DNA of 64,000 bases from Selaginella tamariscina (GCA_003024785.1 PUQB01000005.1:1128717-1192716), one strand, 5' to 3'; shown: positions 32,437 through 44,965, counted from the stretch's first letter. The notes: generated by a model not told the origin, from the letters alone. Numbers and translations are program-made.

Positions 32437-34720
32437 CTAGTTTTTGAAGATCCTTGCAGCAATCAAAGTATGCTTTAGGTTTTTGGTTCTTTTTCCAACA
32501 AAGTGTGGGGTTTGCACTTCCACATCACTACTGGCTTCTATGTCGTTTGTGCTCAGTGTTGTCATTTTAATCTCCTCTCGCCACCTTATTTTAGGCCAAA
32601 AGGGTGTTGCAATTCTGTACTTATGATAGTAGGCCCTTTTAACTCTCGAATCATAGTCTCCCAATAGTCGACCACATGCTTATATAGTTCTGAGTAACCA
32701 GCTGCCTTATCAGAATTCTTTGGCATCGATTTTTGAACCCATGCCACATATTTTTTGATGTCATCAATAATAACCTCTTGTTCCTTGAGCTAGGCACTCA
32801 ATGGAATAGGGTTGTTGTCCTTCTGGGAGAAGTGGCTTTCCATCCTCTCCACTTTTGAAGAGCATTAAGCCCCTTTTGGTAACCACTCCTGCTCTGATGG
32901 CCGTAACTTGTACTGCATAATAGGTATACCATCTCGTATGAGAAAAAGAATTGTAGTACAAGGTGACCAACTAAAGAATCACTCCCTCTTTTATATACTC
33001 CTTGAGAAATTTTTGAAGTCTGGCACCTCAGTCACAAGCAAAGCACAACTTTTTTTGGAGATGCAATTTTCAAAAAGATTCCATATGCGGTAAGGTAAGT
33101 GTTTTTTGTAGAGTTGGAGACCTTGCTGAAGAACGCATCAATATCTTCATGAGTGTGACCAACCATAAGGAAACTGAGCGTGATTGTTTCAAACACACCT
33201 TTGGCAACAAGCATTGACAAGTATCTAGCACATATCTAGAAAATAAAAGTAAGTATGAGCTTGAGAAACCCTTAAGTAAAATGATTTACCTATTTTTGTT
33301 CTCGCCTGCACAATTATCCATCTGTAAAAGCAAATGACGAGGAAGCTTATTTGATGTTGAGGACACATGTACACTATTTGAGCTAGATCCCTCCACTGAA
33401 CCTGAACTCTCAACAGGGCCATCTGTTTTTGTGCAGGCTGCTGACAATGCCTCTCATATTCCCAAGTAGCCTCAAGTGCAGACGTGTTCATGAGAGCATT
33501 ATGTAAAGGTTGAAGGTGTTGTTTCTTCACTTTGAGATCACTGATAGGACTTGTCTGTGAGTGGGCTTCAAGGTTTCTGAAACACATGGCTAACGACCCA
33601 ATAGTGAAATTGGAGTCGCTAGACCAATGTGGAAGTGAAAAGTGTCCATATGACTCACAACCGTGTCCATGTGTTAGCACACCTGTCAATGAAATCGGAA
33701 GTTTCATGACATTTCCAAGGCACTTTGGTGTTGCAAAGAGCTTTGGAATGCTGGTCTTTGAATGATCCATCTTGTCATGGATCAAGCACAGGTACTCTGA
33801 TGGGCGTGACACAGAAAGCATGCGGTGTGCATAGTACTGAGACCGGCAAGTTTGTTGTGCAATCATGTGGGCCTCGAATGGCAGTGATCTCCACCAAGGT
33901 TTTTGCACAAGCCTCTGCAGCCTTCAATGATGTACAAGTGTCACACTTGGAAAAGCTAGAGTGTTTTGCAATCTCCACATCCTTAAAATGAGTATTCCAT
34001 ATGTTGTTGAAGGTACCAGTGCAGATTGCTTGGAGCCCCATCAAACTGAGGCACTTGTTCACATGTTCACACAGCTTCAATTGAGTGTAGATTGAAGGCA
34101 AAACCTTGAGATTTTCCCTGACCCCTGCATTTGTGGTTCGGCATTTGTGAGGCATCCTGTCTGCATTTGCTTCCACAAAAGCCTTGAGTATCTCTATGGC
34201 TGCCATAATGTGAGAGCGGGTTTTGACCAAGCGAGTGTTCCCATGTAACTGAGGTTCGCGCTCCATCTAGCCACTCATCCCTCCGACGGTAGAACGTGGT
34301 CTTTGGATCCCGTATATACTGTACCAAGCTTTGAAGCAGATGGCCACCTTATTAAATACCATGGATGTACTCTGATAACCTGTGTCCGAGGCCATTCCAT
34401 CAATACACCCAGTTAGTGCAGCATATACAAACTCATGCCTTTGCTTTTGGTGAGCATACGAAAGACATGTCTACATTGGGTAATTTCATTCCGGTCTGCC
34501 ATCTGACAACACTTCTTCTTGCAACAAGTCAATCGTGGAATGCTCGTAACACTTTCGGAAGATGTAGGATCCATCTTTACCCTCTTGCTGAAACTTGCAG
34601 GGGAAGATCTACAACCCATGAATCGCCTTTTTTTACAATAGGACCAATGCAAGGAACCTCTTCAAATATGAGTTGTTCTTCCGGGTTGTTATTATTGAAA
34701 TCCAACCCAGAATATGTTGA
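32437..34720 (-). pseudogene. DUF7869-type transposon protein
   Basis: Reading from high to low coordinates, a Cys-rich start appears first (MGCRSSPASFSKRV, then RLTCCKKKCCQ at about 34545). It is followed by a central segment at 34266-33775 with HSSFSKCDTCTSLKAAEACA, then PSEYLCLIHDKMDHSKTSIP at about 33800-33740. A tract related to the DNCxGQNKNR pattern lies near 33300, and LSFLMVGHTHEDIDAFFSKV at about 33180-33120 is the signature. Carboxy-terminal pieces are at 32970-32764 and 32664-32437. This order matches large uncharacterised proteins with a DUF7869 domain that I associate with transposons in seed-free plants and invertebrates; the catalytic mechanism is not established to my knowledge. 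The gene has several frame breaks, so it cannot make a full protein. A near-identical partial copy is at 3603-4298. Confidence 0.7.
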
Positions 34721-35342
34721 ACCATCTTGCCGTCTTAATTCAGATGTTCACCACCTCACGAGGGATCTAGGATGCAATGTGCCATTAGGTGAAACCTCTT
34801 GTCACAACTACACCACGAAGTCGGCCCTAGTTTCTCTTTGACACTGCTTCCATTGGATTTATAGCTGTGATGATGCCTCTCCAACCTCGTCTCATGAAGA
34901 AAGAAAATCACCTCATCCATCATAGCAAGCAAGCCATCATCTAGTGAACTTATGCTACTATTTGTTTGTGACTCTGCATATTTGTGTCAGCTTGAACTTC
35001 ATCCAAATTCCACAATAGAGGAGAACCCTCCTCAAATTGCATTCTCGGAACCTCAACATGCTTGCAAATGGTGTTCACCCATACGCACACAAGATCCTTA
35101 GGCAATATTATGACATGATACATTATCATCTCGAACTTCCACAGTTCCAATGCCAACTATTCATTGTTTTGAAGAAGACATACTTTATCTCTAGTATTGA
35201 ACATATTGTCCTACACAAATAAGTGTTATTTATGATATTTGTTTATGCAATATTTCTAAGAAATCTGAATTGGGTTGCTTAATAATATGCATGTGCAATA
35301 ATACATAAGTATAGGGATAATATCTCATGCTTAATTAATACA

Positions 35343-36365
35343 ACTGATGGGTGGGATTAATCCCGCCCACGACTCCCTCTGACGAGGAACGGTCGGCGGA
35401 TTAATCCCGCCGCCGACTCCCTCCGACGGAAAAATGGAGATTAATCTCGTTGCCTACTCCCCCGCGAGGAAGAGTCGACGGGATTAATCCCGCCGTCAAC
35501 TCTACCTCATCGAAGGGAGTCGACAGCAGGATTAATCTCACCGCCTCTTTTAACGAGGAAGATCTGGCGGCATGATTAATCCCGCTGCAACTCCCTTTAA
35601 CGAGGAAGAGGCGTCAGGATTAATCCCGCTGCAACTCCCTTTGACGAGGTAGAGGCGGCGGGATTAATCCCGCCGCAACACCCTTCCACGAGGAAGAGGC
35701 GGCGGGATTAATCCCGCTGCAACACCCTTCCACGAGGAAGAGTCGGCGGATTAATCCCGCCCACAACTCTCACGACAGGGAATAGGTGGCGGGATTGAGC
35801 TAGCCAGAGTCCTTGGTAGTTCCTGTCCTTGGCACGGGTTTAGGGTTTAGGGTTCTCCTAGACCCTGAGCTTCATTGGTACCTCTTCATCCCAGTCCTTC
35901 TCGTCTATAAGAACTTCCATTGTATTCACTCCTACTTGACTTGTATCAGTTTGAATATCTCTGAAGTTATGATTTTAAAGAGATCTCGAAACAGATCGGC
36001 AGGATAAATCCTACGCACAAATCTTTAAAGCAGGGAAGTGGTGGCGAGATTAATCCCGCCACCCCTTCTTTGCCTCCTAGAATGGTTGGTGGGATTAATC
36101 CCGTCAACAACTCTTTTTAATAAATTCTGGTAACTCTTCATCAGTTAAGGGAGTTATCGACGGGATTAATCCCACTGCTCTTTTTCAGAGGCAGAGAAGT
36201 ATTGCCCTGACTAATTCTGCCATGGCTATCAAAGAGATGATGGCGGGATTAATCCCGCCATCTCTTTTAAGAGGCGAAAAAGAAATGGCCGGATTAATTC
36301 CACCGCCCTGGCTAACCGAGAATATTGAGTAAGAAAGATGTTTAAACGGGATAAATCCCTAATAG
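35343..36365. repeat. Palindromic satellite array, partly a 44-base tandem repeat
   Basis: About eighteen palindromes occur. Between about 35575 and 35750 successive GGATTAATCC centres are exactly 44 bases apart, with linkers CAACTCCCTTTGACGAGG or CAACACCCTTCCACGAGG. The array is paralogous to 4831-5510, but has about 165 extra or replaced bases at 35790-35955. Confidence 0.9.
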
Positions 36366-39191
36366 AATATAATGTAATCTTAATGCATTCCTAAACCTTT
36401 AAATTTTAATTTTAAGAGAGAATGTAAGAAAGTGAATCTTTATAAGTATTTCTAAATTTGTTTATAATACTTACTTGTAAACAGCACTGAAGGCGCCGTG
36501 CTTTGCTATAAACAATAGCACCCAATTTAATGTCACTCCTGATCTTTTCACTATTAAGAAAAAAGAAGATCTAAAGAGTGAAAAATACAGAAATGAAGAA
36601 ATCCTTGTCGAAGAAAGAACCAAATTTGAATATGAATGGGAAATTAAATGCATTTTTAAATTTATATGTCAAACTGACAATACTTATGTCAAAAATTCAA
36701 AATTTTTGAAAAGAATAGAAATAAAATTTAAAATGAGTTGACACAAATAACTAACACTCTGACATATATACTCTCCAATTCCAATGAGTGTTATACAATT
36801 GCATTTAATGTGATTCAAGTGATTTTAAGCTGTTTAATATTATATATATATATACATATATATATATATACTTATACAAATAAATAATATATTATTATGT
36901 ATCATTTAAAATATATTCATAGTGTGTTTATTATATTATTTTCTTAATTACTCGAGTAATTAATTTTCATTTCCTAATATTAATGGGATATTCTTTATTA
37001 TTTTTCTTAATATTCAAAGAATATTCCAATATTAAACCTGATTATCATAATTAAATTAGTCTCTATTCTTAATTATTTCAATAATTATTCTACATCTGTA
37101 TATATTAATGGGATTTTCTCAATTAATTTCTTATTATTTCAAGAATATTCCTATGTTAAACCTTATTATTAATATTAAATTAATATATATTATTAAAACT
37201 ATATATGACTATATAAAAAAGAATATTATTATTATAATTTAAAATATGTTCATAGTGTGTATATTAATATCATTTTCTTAATTACTTGAGTAATTAATCT
37301 ACATTTCTTTATATTAATGGGATATCTTATTATTTTCTTATTATTCCAAGAATATTCCAATATTAAACATGATTATCAATTAAATTTAGTTAATTATTTC
37401 AATACTTGATCTACATTTGTATATATTAATGGATTTTCTCAATTAATTTCTTATTATTTCAAGAATATTCCAATGTTAAACCTTATTATCAATATTAAAT
37501 TAATATATTTAAAACTATATATGGCTATATATTAGATAAAAATAATTATTATGTATAATTTAAAATATGTTCATAATATTTATTAATATTATTTTCTTAA
37601 TTATTCGATGTTTCTTTTGCACACATATATAAACACAATCTTAAATTTATATATACACGTGCATATGCATTAGAAGAGATACATATGCACACAAGCCGAT
37701 GAGTGAATCACAATATAAATAAAGCATCTAGCTTTGTATTTATGATATAAAGTTTAAAACCAAAACCAAATATTTATAGTTACACACACTCTACACTGGA
37801 CTACATATGTTTAGTGTTTAAAGTAAATAATTAGAAAAATGTGCATGCATTTAGTTTATATTAATATAAAGATTTTATACTAAATATATATTATGTACCA
37901 TATAAAATTTAATAATAAAACTTGCATTGGGTTTAAACCCTAAACCAAACTAGAGAAATATGTTGCTTCTTTATTGAAAACTTATGTTCAACACATGTAT
38001 GATCCATATGTACTAAGTCTATGTGTATGTACACACTGAATTTACACATGTAATATGTATGTATGTCTGTGTGTATACACGTGTATGTATATATGTGTAC
38101 TAATATATGCAATGTGTACGATTTTAATTTGTTAACACTCTCTCTCTTCTCTCATACATACACACCATGCATAATCCCTCTCTCATACATACACACCATG
38201 CATGATCCATAATATATACTAACGTGACAATATTATTATATTACATCTGTCTATGTGTATATTAGTGTGTATATATATATTGCTACACGTGAAAATTTAA
38301 CTCTCATAGACACACATATTAAACCCCTGCATGATTTAATATTTTTGGGTGTATGATACACCTATACACCCACACACGTACACAAATTAAAATTATAATA
38401 ATATAATGAAAGAATATTCGTTTATATATATCAATATTTTATTCTTTTAGGGTTAAGTATATTCTTTTTTGGGGTGTATGTGATACACCTATACACCCAC
38501 ACACGTACACAAATTTAAAATTATAAAATATAAAAAATATTCGTTTATATCAATATATTTTATTCTTTTTAGGGTTTAAGTATATTCTTAGAAGGAAATT
38601 TGATTAAGGTTAATATATTTTGGGTTTAGGTATATTCTTAAGGTTTCAAGAAGAAAGGCGACAAAGATGGCGGTAGTGGATTAGAGCGGCTGTGCTAGTG
38701 ACTGTGTCGTAGATGTATAGATCTCACTCTCAGAAGGTGGGCGATGCAAAATGGCATGGCGGTGTAGTAGGGTTTGAAGGCACATTCAAACAAGTAAAAT
38801 TTCTCTCTTTCTCTCTCTCTCACACGCACATTCCGTGTATATTTATTTTCTGTATTTACATATACATTTATATGTGTGTGTATCTAATAATAAAATTTAT
38901 TTATCTATCTCTCTCACACACAACACACTCCTATATAATGTGTGTTGTGTGGTTTTTATCTGTATAATTTTATTTGTTTTGCCCACACACGCATACACAC
39001 GATATACATACACATGTATATATACCTATATACATATATAATACATATATATGTGTGTGTATGTGTATAATTTTTTATTTATCTATCCTTGCACACACAC
39101 GCACACCTATATATAGTGTGGTGGTGTGTGTGTGTTTATCTGTATAATTTATTTGTTCGCATACACACAATATATATATACACATATATAT
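36366..39191. repeat. Second copy of the AT-rich and microsatellite block
   Basis: It follows 5511-9110 in the same order: the GAAGGCGCCGT tract, AT-rich 332-base tandem repeats with AAGAATATTCC, CATACACACCATGCATGATCC, GGGTTTAAGTATATTC, then CA/TG modules. It is shorter and lacks the right arm of the 88-base palindrome. It also has its own tandem duplication of about 123 bases (ACACCTATACACCCACACAC at 38360 and 38486). No gene is visible. Confidence 0.75.
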
Positions 39192-39195
39192 GCAC

Positions 39196-39216
39196 GTTGT
39201 AATTAAAGTGGGCATG
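39196..39216 (+). repeat. Shared 21-base end motif (cassette copy 4)
   Basis: It reads GTTGTAATTAAAGTGGGCAT then G. As in copy 1, the outside neighbour is a CA/TA microsatellite, joined through TATATATGCAC. Confidence 0.7.
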
Positions 39217-39419
39217 ATACGTGAATAATAATAAATTACTAAAATACTTAAGTTTTAATATAATTAATATGTAATTAAGCCTTAAATATTAATGAATTAA
39301 TAAATTAATTCTTAATAACCTTACTTAGTAAGGAAATTCCTAAAATATTTAGAATATTCATATTACTTCGTTCTAAAAAGTTACAATTATCAAACATAAT
39401 ACAAATGAAATCATTTCAT

Positions 39420-40690
39420 TATCAACATATTAAATTTTTTTATAAATACTTTCTTCTTAACCATACAGAAAAATCTCCTCATTTTATTTAAATCATCACT
39501 CTCCGGATTAATTGAATCATTTTGGTCAATACTTGATGTGTTGCCACCACTTAACACTCACGAATGCAATTGGAGTTGTCATCCTTGTTAATACATAAGA
39601 GGTGATAAGACCAAGTCTGCATAAAGGCTCATCTAAAAATGACGTTCCTAAGAATAATAAAGCGCCCAGTTGCTATCCTTTATTTTATAAAACTCAAAAC
39701 ACAAGAAAGAAAAACTTCAGGAAATGTTTGATACGTGGATATTGCTCACAAAAGTTTTTGAGATTCTTCTTTTAAGGCACGTATCCAAGTAGTTCACTAG
39801 TTCATCCATGTATCGGTATCAGAATAGGTCGAAAGTGATTGGATGAATACAAGCAATGTTTTGGTTGAGCATAGCTTTCTGAGGAGAGTCGTCTACCACT
39901 AAAATGTGCGTTCTTCATTATCCTTAAGTGACTGATCTCCCTATGAAGCCCAATTAATCCTTCATTCTTGAAGAAGTATGGTTTGCTTTCCTTTTTTATA
40001 TTGTGAAATTCGAGAGGTTTATACATACTTGTTGGTCAAAAATCCAATTTTACGAATCACATCTCTACAACACTAAATGTTTCTTAAGCAAATTCAGTAG
40101 CAGTGTTAAGTGTGAATCTGCATGCATGACCAAATCCCCACAAGCGCACCCATCTCCTTAATAAGCTTTTGAAAAAGACAGTTCAACCCTGGACGAAAAT
40201 AATATCATATCGAAATTTACCATGATAAGGAATGAAATCTCCTTGTTTGATTTTTTTTCCTAGGCCTTTGTCGATGAAGCAGAACACCATTGACATCCAA
40301 CAACACAATATGGTCATGGGTAACATGGGAGCATTGCCTCTGAATACTTGCAACTCACTTGTTTGGTCCCTTCACATTTATCTGTATCGTTGCCTATCCC
40401 TTTATCATTTAATTGTACATCACCTTACAAGATTCAGATATTGCATGTGAAGAAAGTGATTTCGAACTGAAGCCAATAGAAATGTGATGAAAAAACTGAA
40501 GTGGTCCCATGGTAACGATGTTTAAGCTGCATTATATCGTTTCCTGCATGAACCTATCATTTGACATTGGTACAAGAAATTTTCGCCAAACCCCTTCTTA
40601 CCTCATGACAATGCTGAAAATCCATGTTCTCAACTGTTTCATTACATCTGCAAAATGATAGTTAGTTGGCCTTATATATCAAGGTATATT
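39420..40690 (-). pseudogene. Gene 2, FCP1-like HAD domain (cassette copy 4)
   Basis: This is the inverted homologue of 17078-18217. On the minus strand it has the small exon with donor GTAAGA (about 40600-40660), then a segment with SHVTHDHIVLLDVNGVLLHR (about 40330-40270). KPLEFHNIKKESKPYFFKNE follows at about 40020-39960. The motif I form is DVNGVLL, as in copy 2 apart from the first Asp. Several breaks are present. It lies just inside the end motif at 39196. Confidence 0.6.
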
Positions 40691-40829
40691 ATTTACCCTA
40701 TTAATGTGTGACCTATGTTTGAACTAAAAGCTTCATTAATCCTTGAGAATTTATTTCTGTACAAATATAAATGAAATATATAAAAATGCCTTATGTTACA
40801 CTCATTTACAACTATTCGTCACTATAAGA

Positions 40830-42480
40830 ACTCATTAACAATTCTTCTTTGCTATTACCTTCTGAGTGAGGCGAAGAGGTCAAGCCGCTTAGTAGATCGT
40901 TCATGATTTCCGTATCTTTGTTGATGTTTCCATGGGTAATGAGTATATGAATGTTCTGTACTCCTCAAGATAACTTCCGTCTAATATTTGATTAAAGATC
41001 GTCCTCAGACTCTGACATTAAACCAAATTCGTCTTCAGAGCTATTGCACTTCTCAGGAGGGAACTTTCCCAAATACTCTTGTATGGGTGTTGGGTAGAGT
41101 TGAGAACCTCTCTATCCACTTGTTCAGGTCCTCAACCATGGTCTTACCTTTTCAATGGCAAACACACATGTATCCGAAGGTAACACTCCTTCAAGATAGA
41201 CCCCCTAGTGCAGTAGTCAAAAACCCATGCATCATTGAGGACCCCTGATCAAGTTGACAATGCTCCGTGCAGCTTGACTTGTGATGTTTGGATAACGTAT
41301 ATTGCTGAATACGTCCCTCTCAGCTATCGGTGTATCGAATGGAGGTTCAAGCCCGTTGGAGTGCAAACAGATGCCTGGCTAGTCATTTGGAAGTTTGAAA
41401 TTATTTGGCGCATTCTTAACAACCAAGTGAATAACCGTATCAATGCACTTGGGATCAACATTGTTCATATAAAATCCTGTCCAACGATGTTTATTCTTCT
41501 TGGTGAAGATGAAAGCAAAAGTGTCTGTGACATGAGCTAAAATGAAGAAATAAATACATAAAATGTAGGTATCAGTGAAGAGTGCAAGCATGAATTCAAT
41601 AATAAATACCTTCTTTGTACATGCTTGCACGGCTAAGTTCTCCACCAAATCCTCTAGTGCCCTATCTATCGAAAGATTTTTTACACCTGCCGATCCATCA
41701 CGAACAATTGAAACGGTTTCCTACAAGCAATGATGTTACCCCATAAAGTCTTCGAATCCGATAACAAACATATGTAGGGCTTGTCGTGATTCATAGCATC
41801 CTTATTTATAAGGTTCAACTCGGTCTCCGCTGCTGAAGGACTACCATAAGAGAAGGTGTCATCGCAATGTTCTCCTTTTTGTGTTGGCAGCAATAGATTC
41901 CTGCCCAAATCTTCCGATTGATTCAACCCATTGGACAAGCATATCATCGTTTATCACATGCAAATATTTGTTGACCTCTTCGTATGTTGAGGCCGAGGTC
42001 CAACCTAGTTTGTGACAGTGTATTCCCAACCACTCCTTGAAGTGCTTGACCATCTTCAACTCCATTGCCTTAACATGAAAAGGAGAGGTGGGGTTGCTAT
42101 TGTTAATCTGTAGTTTGCCATCAATCACCAAATCAGCCAAGACTTTCATCTCCTCCATCATTGTTCCATTTAAAGGCTTCAACTATATAAGCTTGAAATC
42201 GTTATTTACATCATTTGTAAATTGAACAGACTTTGTCTTTGATGTCTTACTGGATTTCTTTGTAAATTTCTCTAAGGGCTCCCTTCACTTGTTTGCTTCT
42301 TCTTTAGTGTTCCTTTTGAAAAGGATTCCATAATCCCCAACCATTTGGCAAAGATCCTATCCTTGGACAAGAAATCAACATCATCAAAAAGGATGTTTCC
42401 TTCCCGCCCACCTGGCAAAATCAATTGCTACAATTTCTTTAACTCTCTGAAAAAAAAGAGACAGATTAATATACCAGCGA
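40830..42480 (-). pseudogene. Gene 1, methylase-like part (cassette copy 4)
   Basis: This is the inverted homologue of about 15232-16899. On the minus strand it reads WLKPLNGTMMEEM-like sequence (42182-42140), LGIHCHKLGWTSASTYEEV, CLLSDSKTLWGNI, TDTFAFIFTKKNKHRW, NAPNNFKLPND and the RYPNITSQAARSIV equivalent. The second intron (about 41540-41605) keeps its GTATTT donor and TTTTAG acceptor. The upstream ParB-like part is missing: within the 62-base intron the sequence switches to retroelement C at about 42484. Several breaks are present. Confidence 0.6.
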
Positions 42481-44583
42481 GATAAATCCTGCCTAAACAA
42501 TTTACTTGGATTTATTTTCCGGGATTTCTTGGATTTGTTTGTCATCATGTACCTAGACGACATCTTGATATTTTCCAAGACTCGAGAAAAACACGAATGG
42601 CATGTACGGTTAGTCTTTGAGAAGCTTTGAAAGCACCACCTGTTTGTCAAGTTGGAGAAGTGCTCTTTCAGTCAGCAGTTTGTCGAGTTCCTGGGGTACA
42701 TTGTTTCAGTTGAAGGTGTTCACATGGATCTTACAAAAGTCCGAATTGTATTGGAGTGGGAGAGACCATCAAATGTTCATGACATTCGATGTTTCCTCGG
42801 GTTTGTGAACTTCTATCGACGTTTCGTTCGGGATTTCTCCAAGATTGCATTGCCATTGATGAAGTTGACTGGCAAGGGTGTTCCATTTGTCTGGTCCTCT
42901 GAGGCTGAAGGACATTCAAGTTCCTAAAGAAGGCGTCCACCTCGGCACTTGTTCTTATCCATCCTGACCCTGCAAAGCCATATTTTGTGGAAGCTGATGC
43001 CTCTGACTTTGCTATTGGTAGAGTGCTATCCCAAGAAGGTTCATATCATCTTCTCCATCCCATTATTTTCCATTCTCGCAAGTTCATTACACCTGAGATG
43101 AACTACAATGTCTACAATTGTCTACAATAAGGAGTTGCTGGCGATTGTCAATGCCTTGAGGAGTGGCGCAGATTCCTTGAAGGTTCCCTGCATGTGGCTA
43201 AGGTGTATTGTGATCACAAGAACCTCCAGTACTGGGCAACATCACGAGTTCTCAATCAGTGTCAGGCGCGATGGGCATAGTCTTTGTCCCGGTTCCAATA
43301 CATGATTATTCATCGTTCTGGTTGTCTAAATGGCAAAGCAGATGTTTTATCTTATCGCAGTTACCTAGTTCCAGTACCAGGTGAAATCTCATTTGATTAA
43401 CAAGAACAAGTCATCCTGAGCTCTGATCAGTTGTTGGTGATCGCGCTTTTCCGTTCTTTTGCTCCAGTTGATAGTTCGTTTTTAGATCTAATCCGAGAAA
43501 GTCTTCCTCAAGATGAGTTTTCTCGTAATGTCCTTACACATGTAAAACGAGTTCAGCCACTGTCTTCAGGGTCATAACTACGAGATTATGCTGCTTTCCA
43601 TCTTCATAATGGGTTGCTGTACCACCACATCCAAATCTATGTTCTGAACCAAGAACTGAGGTTGCGAGTTGTCCAACATTACCATGACAACACAGCTGCG
43701 AGACATTTTAGCATTTGAAAGATGATTGAGCTGGTACAGCGTGTGTTCTGGTGACCTCAACTTCGCATGTATGTTGAGAAATTTGTGCAATCTTGTGACA
43801 CATGCCAGCGTACAAAGCTTCCTTATTATCGACCAGTTGGACTACTACAGCCTCTTCCTATTGCTCAGCAGCCATGGTCCTCCATCACCATGGATTTTCT
43901 CACTAATTTATCACCTTCTAGAGGGTTGATGTTTCCTAGTCATTGTGATGGGTTCTCTAAGATGACGCACTTTGTTTCTTACAACAAAATATGTTCGGGT
44001 CCTGATGCTACAGATCTGGTGTACTGAGAGGTGTTCCATCTTCATGGTCTTCCTAATGAACTTGTCACTGATCGAGGTCCCTAAGTTCACTTCGACATTC
44101 TGGTGGAGATTCCTAGATCGACTACTATCACCAGGAAGCTGTTTACTACACATCATCCTGAAAACAAATGGCCAAACAGAGCACATGATTCAGACTCTAG
44201 AACAATATCTCTAGTGTTTCATTTCTCATTTTCTCAATTAAGTCTCTCGATTTTCTCAACAAGCTGCTGATCATTCTTGTTCCTCTCCTCCAGCATTCAT
44301 AATTGGTGACCAAGTGTGGCTCCTTCGGTGTCATTGGCCAACCACACATCCAACCACATGTCCCTATGATAAGCTGGACTATCAATGCTTGAGCCCATTT
44401 TGCATCATCGAGAGACTCTCCAATGTGACGTTTTATCTCGAGCTTCCACCAACCTTTCGCATCATCGAGAAACTCTCTGATGTAACGTTTCGTCTCGAGC
44501 TTCCACCAACCATCCAGATCCATCCCGTGTTCCATGTTTCTTGTTGGAGCCTTATCATGCTCCTTTTGAACCCCTCCAACTTC

Positions 44584-44727
44584 TTCCACCACCTCTTCTA
44601 ATTATAATTGATTGTGAACCCAACCAACTTTTTCCACCACCTCTTCTAATTACAATTGATTGTGAACCCAACCAACTTTTTCCACCACCTCTTCTAATTA
44701 CAATTGATTGTGAACCTGAGTTCGAAC
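44584..44727 (+). repeat. Three 48-base tandem repeats in element C
   Basis: Units start TTCCACCACCTCTTCTAATT at 44584, 44632 and 44680. The period of 48 is a multiple of three, so the unit can be read as a 16-residue repeat (PPPLLITIDCEPNQLF). Shorter duplications follow at 44740-44880 (GAACCTGAGTTCGAACGCAC twice). Confidence 0.9.
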
Positions 44728-44965
44728 GCACTTGGGAGCCCTACTACCTACTACTCATCAATTGATGGTGAACCTGAGTTCGAACGCACTTGAGAGCCCT
44801 ACTACCTATTACTCATCTTGAGTATGCTCCTGATTTTATTACCTATTACTCATCTTGAGTATGCTCCTGATTTTATTGCCGAGTTCCATCATTGTTGTTC
44901 ATGATCATGATCTTGTTGTCAAGTTCCATGGACCAGTGATGCGTGGTGCTTGTCATGGGGGATAG

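Larger units (their letters stand above)
31623..35342 (-). mobile_element. DUF7869-type DNA transposon
   Basis: A 3.7 kb region begins with the 21-base end motif. It may end with a degenerate inverted copy of it at about 35315-35339 (TCTCATGCTTAATTAATACAAC compared with ATCATGCCCATTTTAGTTACAAC, broken here for length). It contains one broken gene on the minus strand (32437-34720) with AT-rich flanks (31644-32160 and 34725-35340). No certain target duplication was found. The right end meets a palindromic satellite array. Confidence 0.55.

Noticed and set aside
35345-35790. 44-base tandem units considered as a CRISPR array
   Set aside because: Units are continuous tandem copies without unique spacers, in a plant-like eukaryotic sequence with no cas genes.
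35790-36007. Short plus-strand frame starting MVVPVLGTGLGFRVLL
   Set aside because: It lies in a stretch inserted into a satellite array, has no domain and no copy in the paralogous array.
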